In this document: positions 7,060-7,254 of the stretch, one piece after another
Position numbering within the stretch: position 1 is the stretch's first letter
Layout: each line of letters opens with the position of its first letter
Assembly: GCA_024280135.1 (NCBI GenBank)
Contig: JAJRQS010000387.1
Coordinates: 1-7,254 of the forward strand
From: Bacteroidota bacterium
GTDB lineage: Bacteria > Bacteroidota > Bacteroidia > Chitinophagales > Saprospiraceae
Reading direction: 5' to 3'
DNA length: 7,254 bases
The notes under the pieces: generated by a model
What the model saw: the letters and a program-made list of their open reading frames with translations, nothing else
The model's database searches: none
What the model was told of the DNA's origin: nothing
Program-made: the position numbers and the translations under genes

Positions 7060-7067
7060 CAAAGATA
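7060..7067 (-). promoter_or_regulatory. Candidate -7 promoter element for the DUF5682-VWA operon
   Basis: On the minus strand this reads TATCTTTG, an exact match to the Bacteroidota TAnnTTTG -7 consensus. It lies 17 bp upstream of the TTG start, predicting a very short 5' leader of roughly a dozen bases. No clear TTTG -33 element is found at the usual distance, which may mean the promoter needs an activator; the direct repeat just upstream could be its site. Confidence 0.5.
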
Positions 7068-7075
7068 ATAAAAAA

Positions 7076-7114
7076 TGTGGCATTTTACGTACTAAAGCGT
7101 TGTGCCATTTACGT
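7076..7114. repeat. Imperfect direct repeat upstream of the DUF5682 operon
   Basis: TGTGGCATTTTACGT (7076-7090) recurs as TGTGCCATTTACGT (7101-7114), with one substitution and one missing T, 25 bp apart start to start. That is a little over two helical turns. The pair begins 9 bp beyond the candidate -7 element, the place where an activator or repressor would bind. A regulatory role is inference; a chance duplication is possible. Confidence 0.4.
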
Positions 7115-7193
7115 CAGGGTAACTTCTCCTTATAGGACATATTTTTTTACCTATTGTAAGTAAGCACTCAAAAGATACAACCAATTCTGTTTT

Positions 7194-7254
7194 AATAAAC
7201 GCGACAAAGGAGCAAATAAACGCGACAAAGGAGCAAATAAACGCGACCAAAGGA
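7194..7254. repeat. 21-bp tandem repeat running off the window
   Basis: The unit AATAAACGCGACAAAGGAG plus CA is present at 7194 and 7215. A third copy from 7236 is cut by the window edge and carries an extra C (GCGACCAAAGGA). The first two copies are identical, implying recent expansion. The 21-bp length keeps frame, and one plus-strand frame reads INATKEQ repeatedly, but that frame has no usual start codon after the TAA at 7120-7122. I therefore treat it as an intergenic tandem array. Confidence 0.8.

Noticed and set aside
7123..7254. Open plus-strand frame reading the INATKEQ heptads
   Set aside because: It has no ATG, GTG or TTG after the upstream stop and the third repeat carries an indel; more likely noncoding.

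Overview
The window most likely comes from a member of the Bacteroidota. The base composition is AT-rich. Start sites lack Shine-Dalgarno sequences and have A-rich leaders. One protein carries a probable type IX secretion (T9SS) sorting domain. Secreted proteins end their signal peptides in the 'FGQ'/'FSQ' style of this phylum, and a TAnnTTTG-type -7 promoter element precedes the minus-strand operon. No RNA gene, CRISPR array, transposase or integrase was seen.

Left half, plus strand (1-3562). The window opens with the last 25 codons of an unidentified gene (3-80). Next is a secreted, divergent thermolysin-like (M4) zinc metalloprotease with FTP/PepSY-type propeptide, catalytic domain, Cys-rich Ig-like module and T9SS-type C-terminal domain (155-2311). 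A strong intrinsic terminator (2327-2353) follows, then a small predicted outer-membrane beta-barrel protein (2377-3060). From 3061 to 3578 there is no intact gene. This stretch holds a GC-rich nested-palindrome element (3117-3208) and a decayed lipoprotein gene (3301-3562). The upstream region of the decayed gene resembles that of the protease gene.

Right half, minus strand (3579-7042). Two tightly spaced, visibly more GC-rich genes read leftward. The first is a DUF5682 family protein with two GxxH motifs, as in the TraB/Tiki/EreA/ChaN group. Its stop is 2 bp from the start of a VWA protein with an intact MIDAS metal site. In many bacteria this pair sits beside a MoxR-type AAA ATPase, often with DUF5691 and SWIM zinc-finger genes. 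None of those partners is in the window, and the pair appears to have its own promoter just upstream of a TTG start codon. It is the best candidate here for a poorly characterised biological system, possibly an ATPase/VWA remodelling or conflict module.

Right edge (7043-7254). This is intergenic. It holds the -7 element, an imperfect direct repeat just upstream of it, and a 21-bp tandem repeat that runs off the window.

The two halves converge near 3570 and show no evident functional link. The left half deals with cell-surface and secreted proteins, the right half with a cytoplasmic VWA module.
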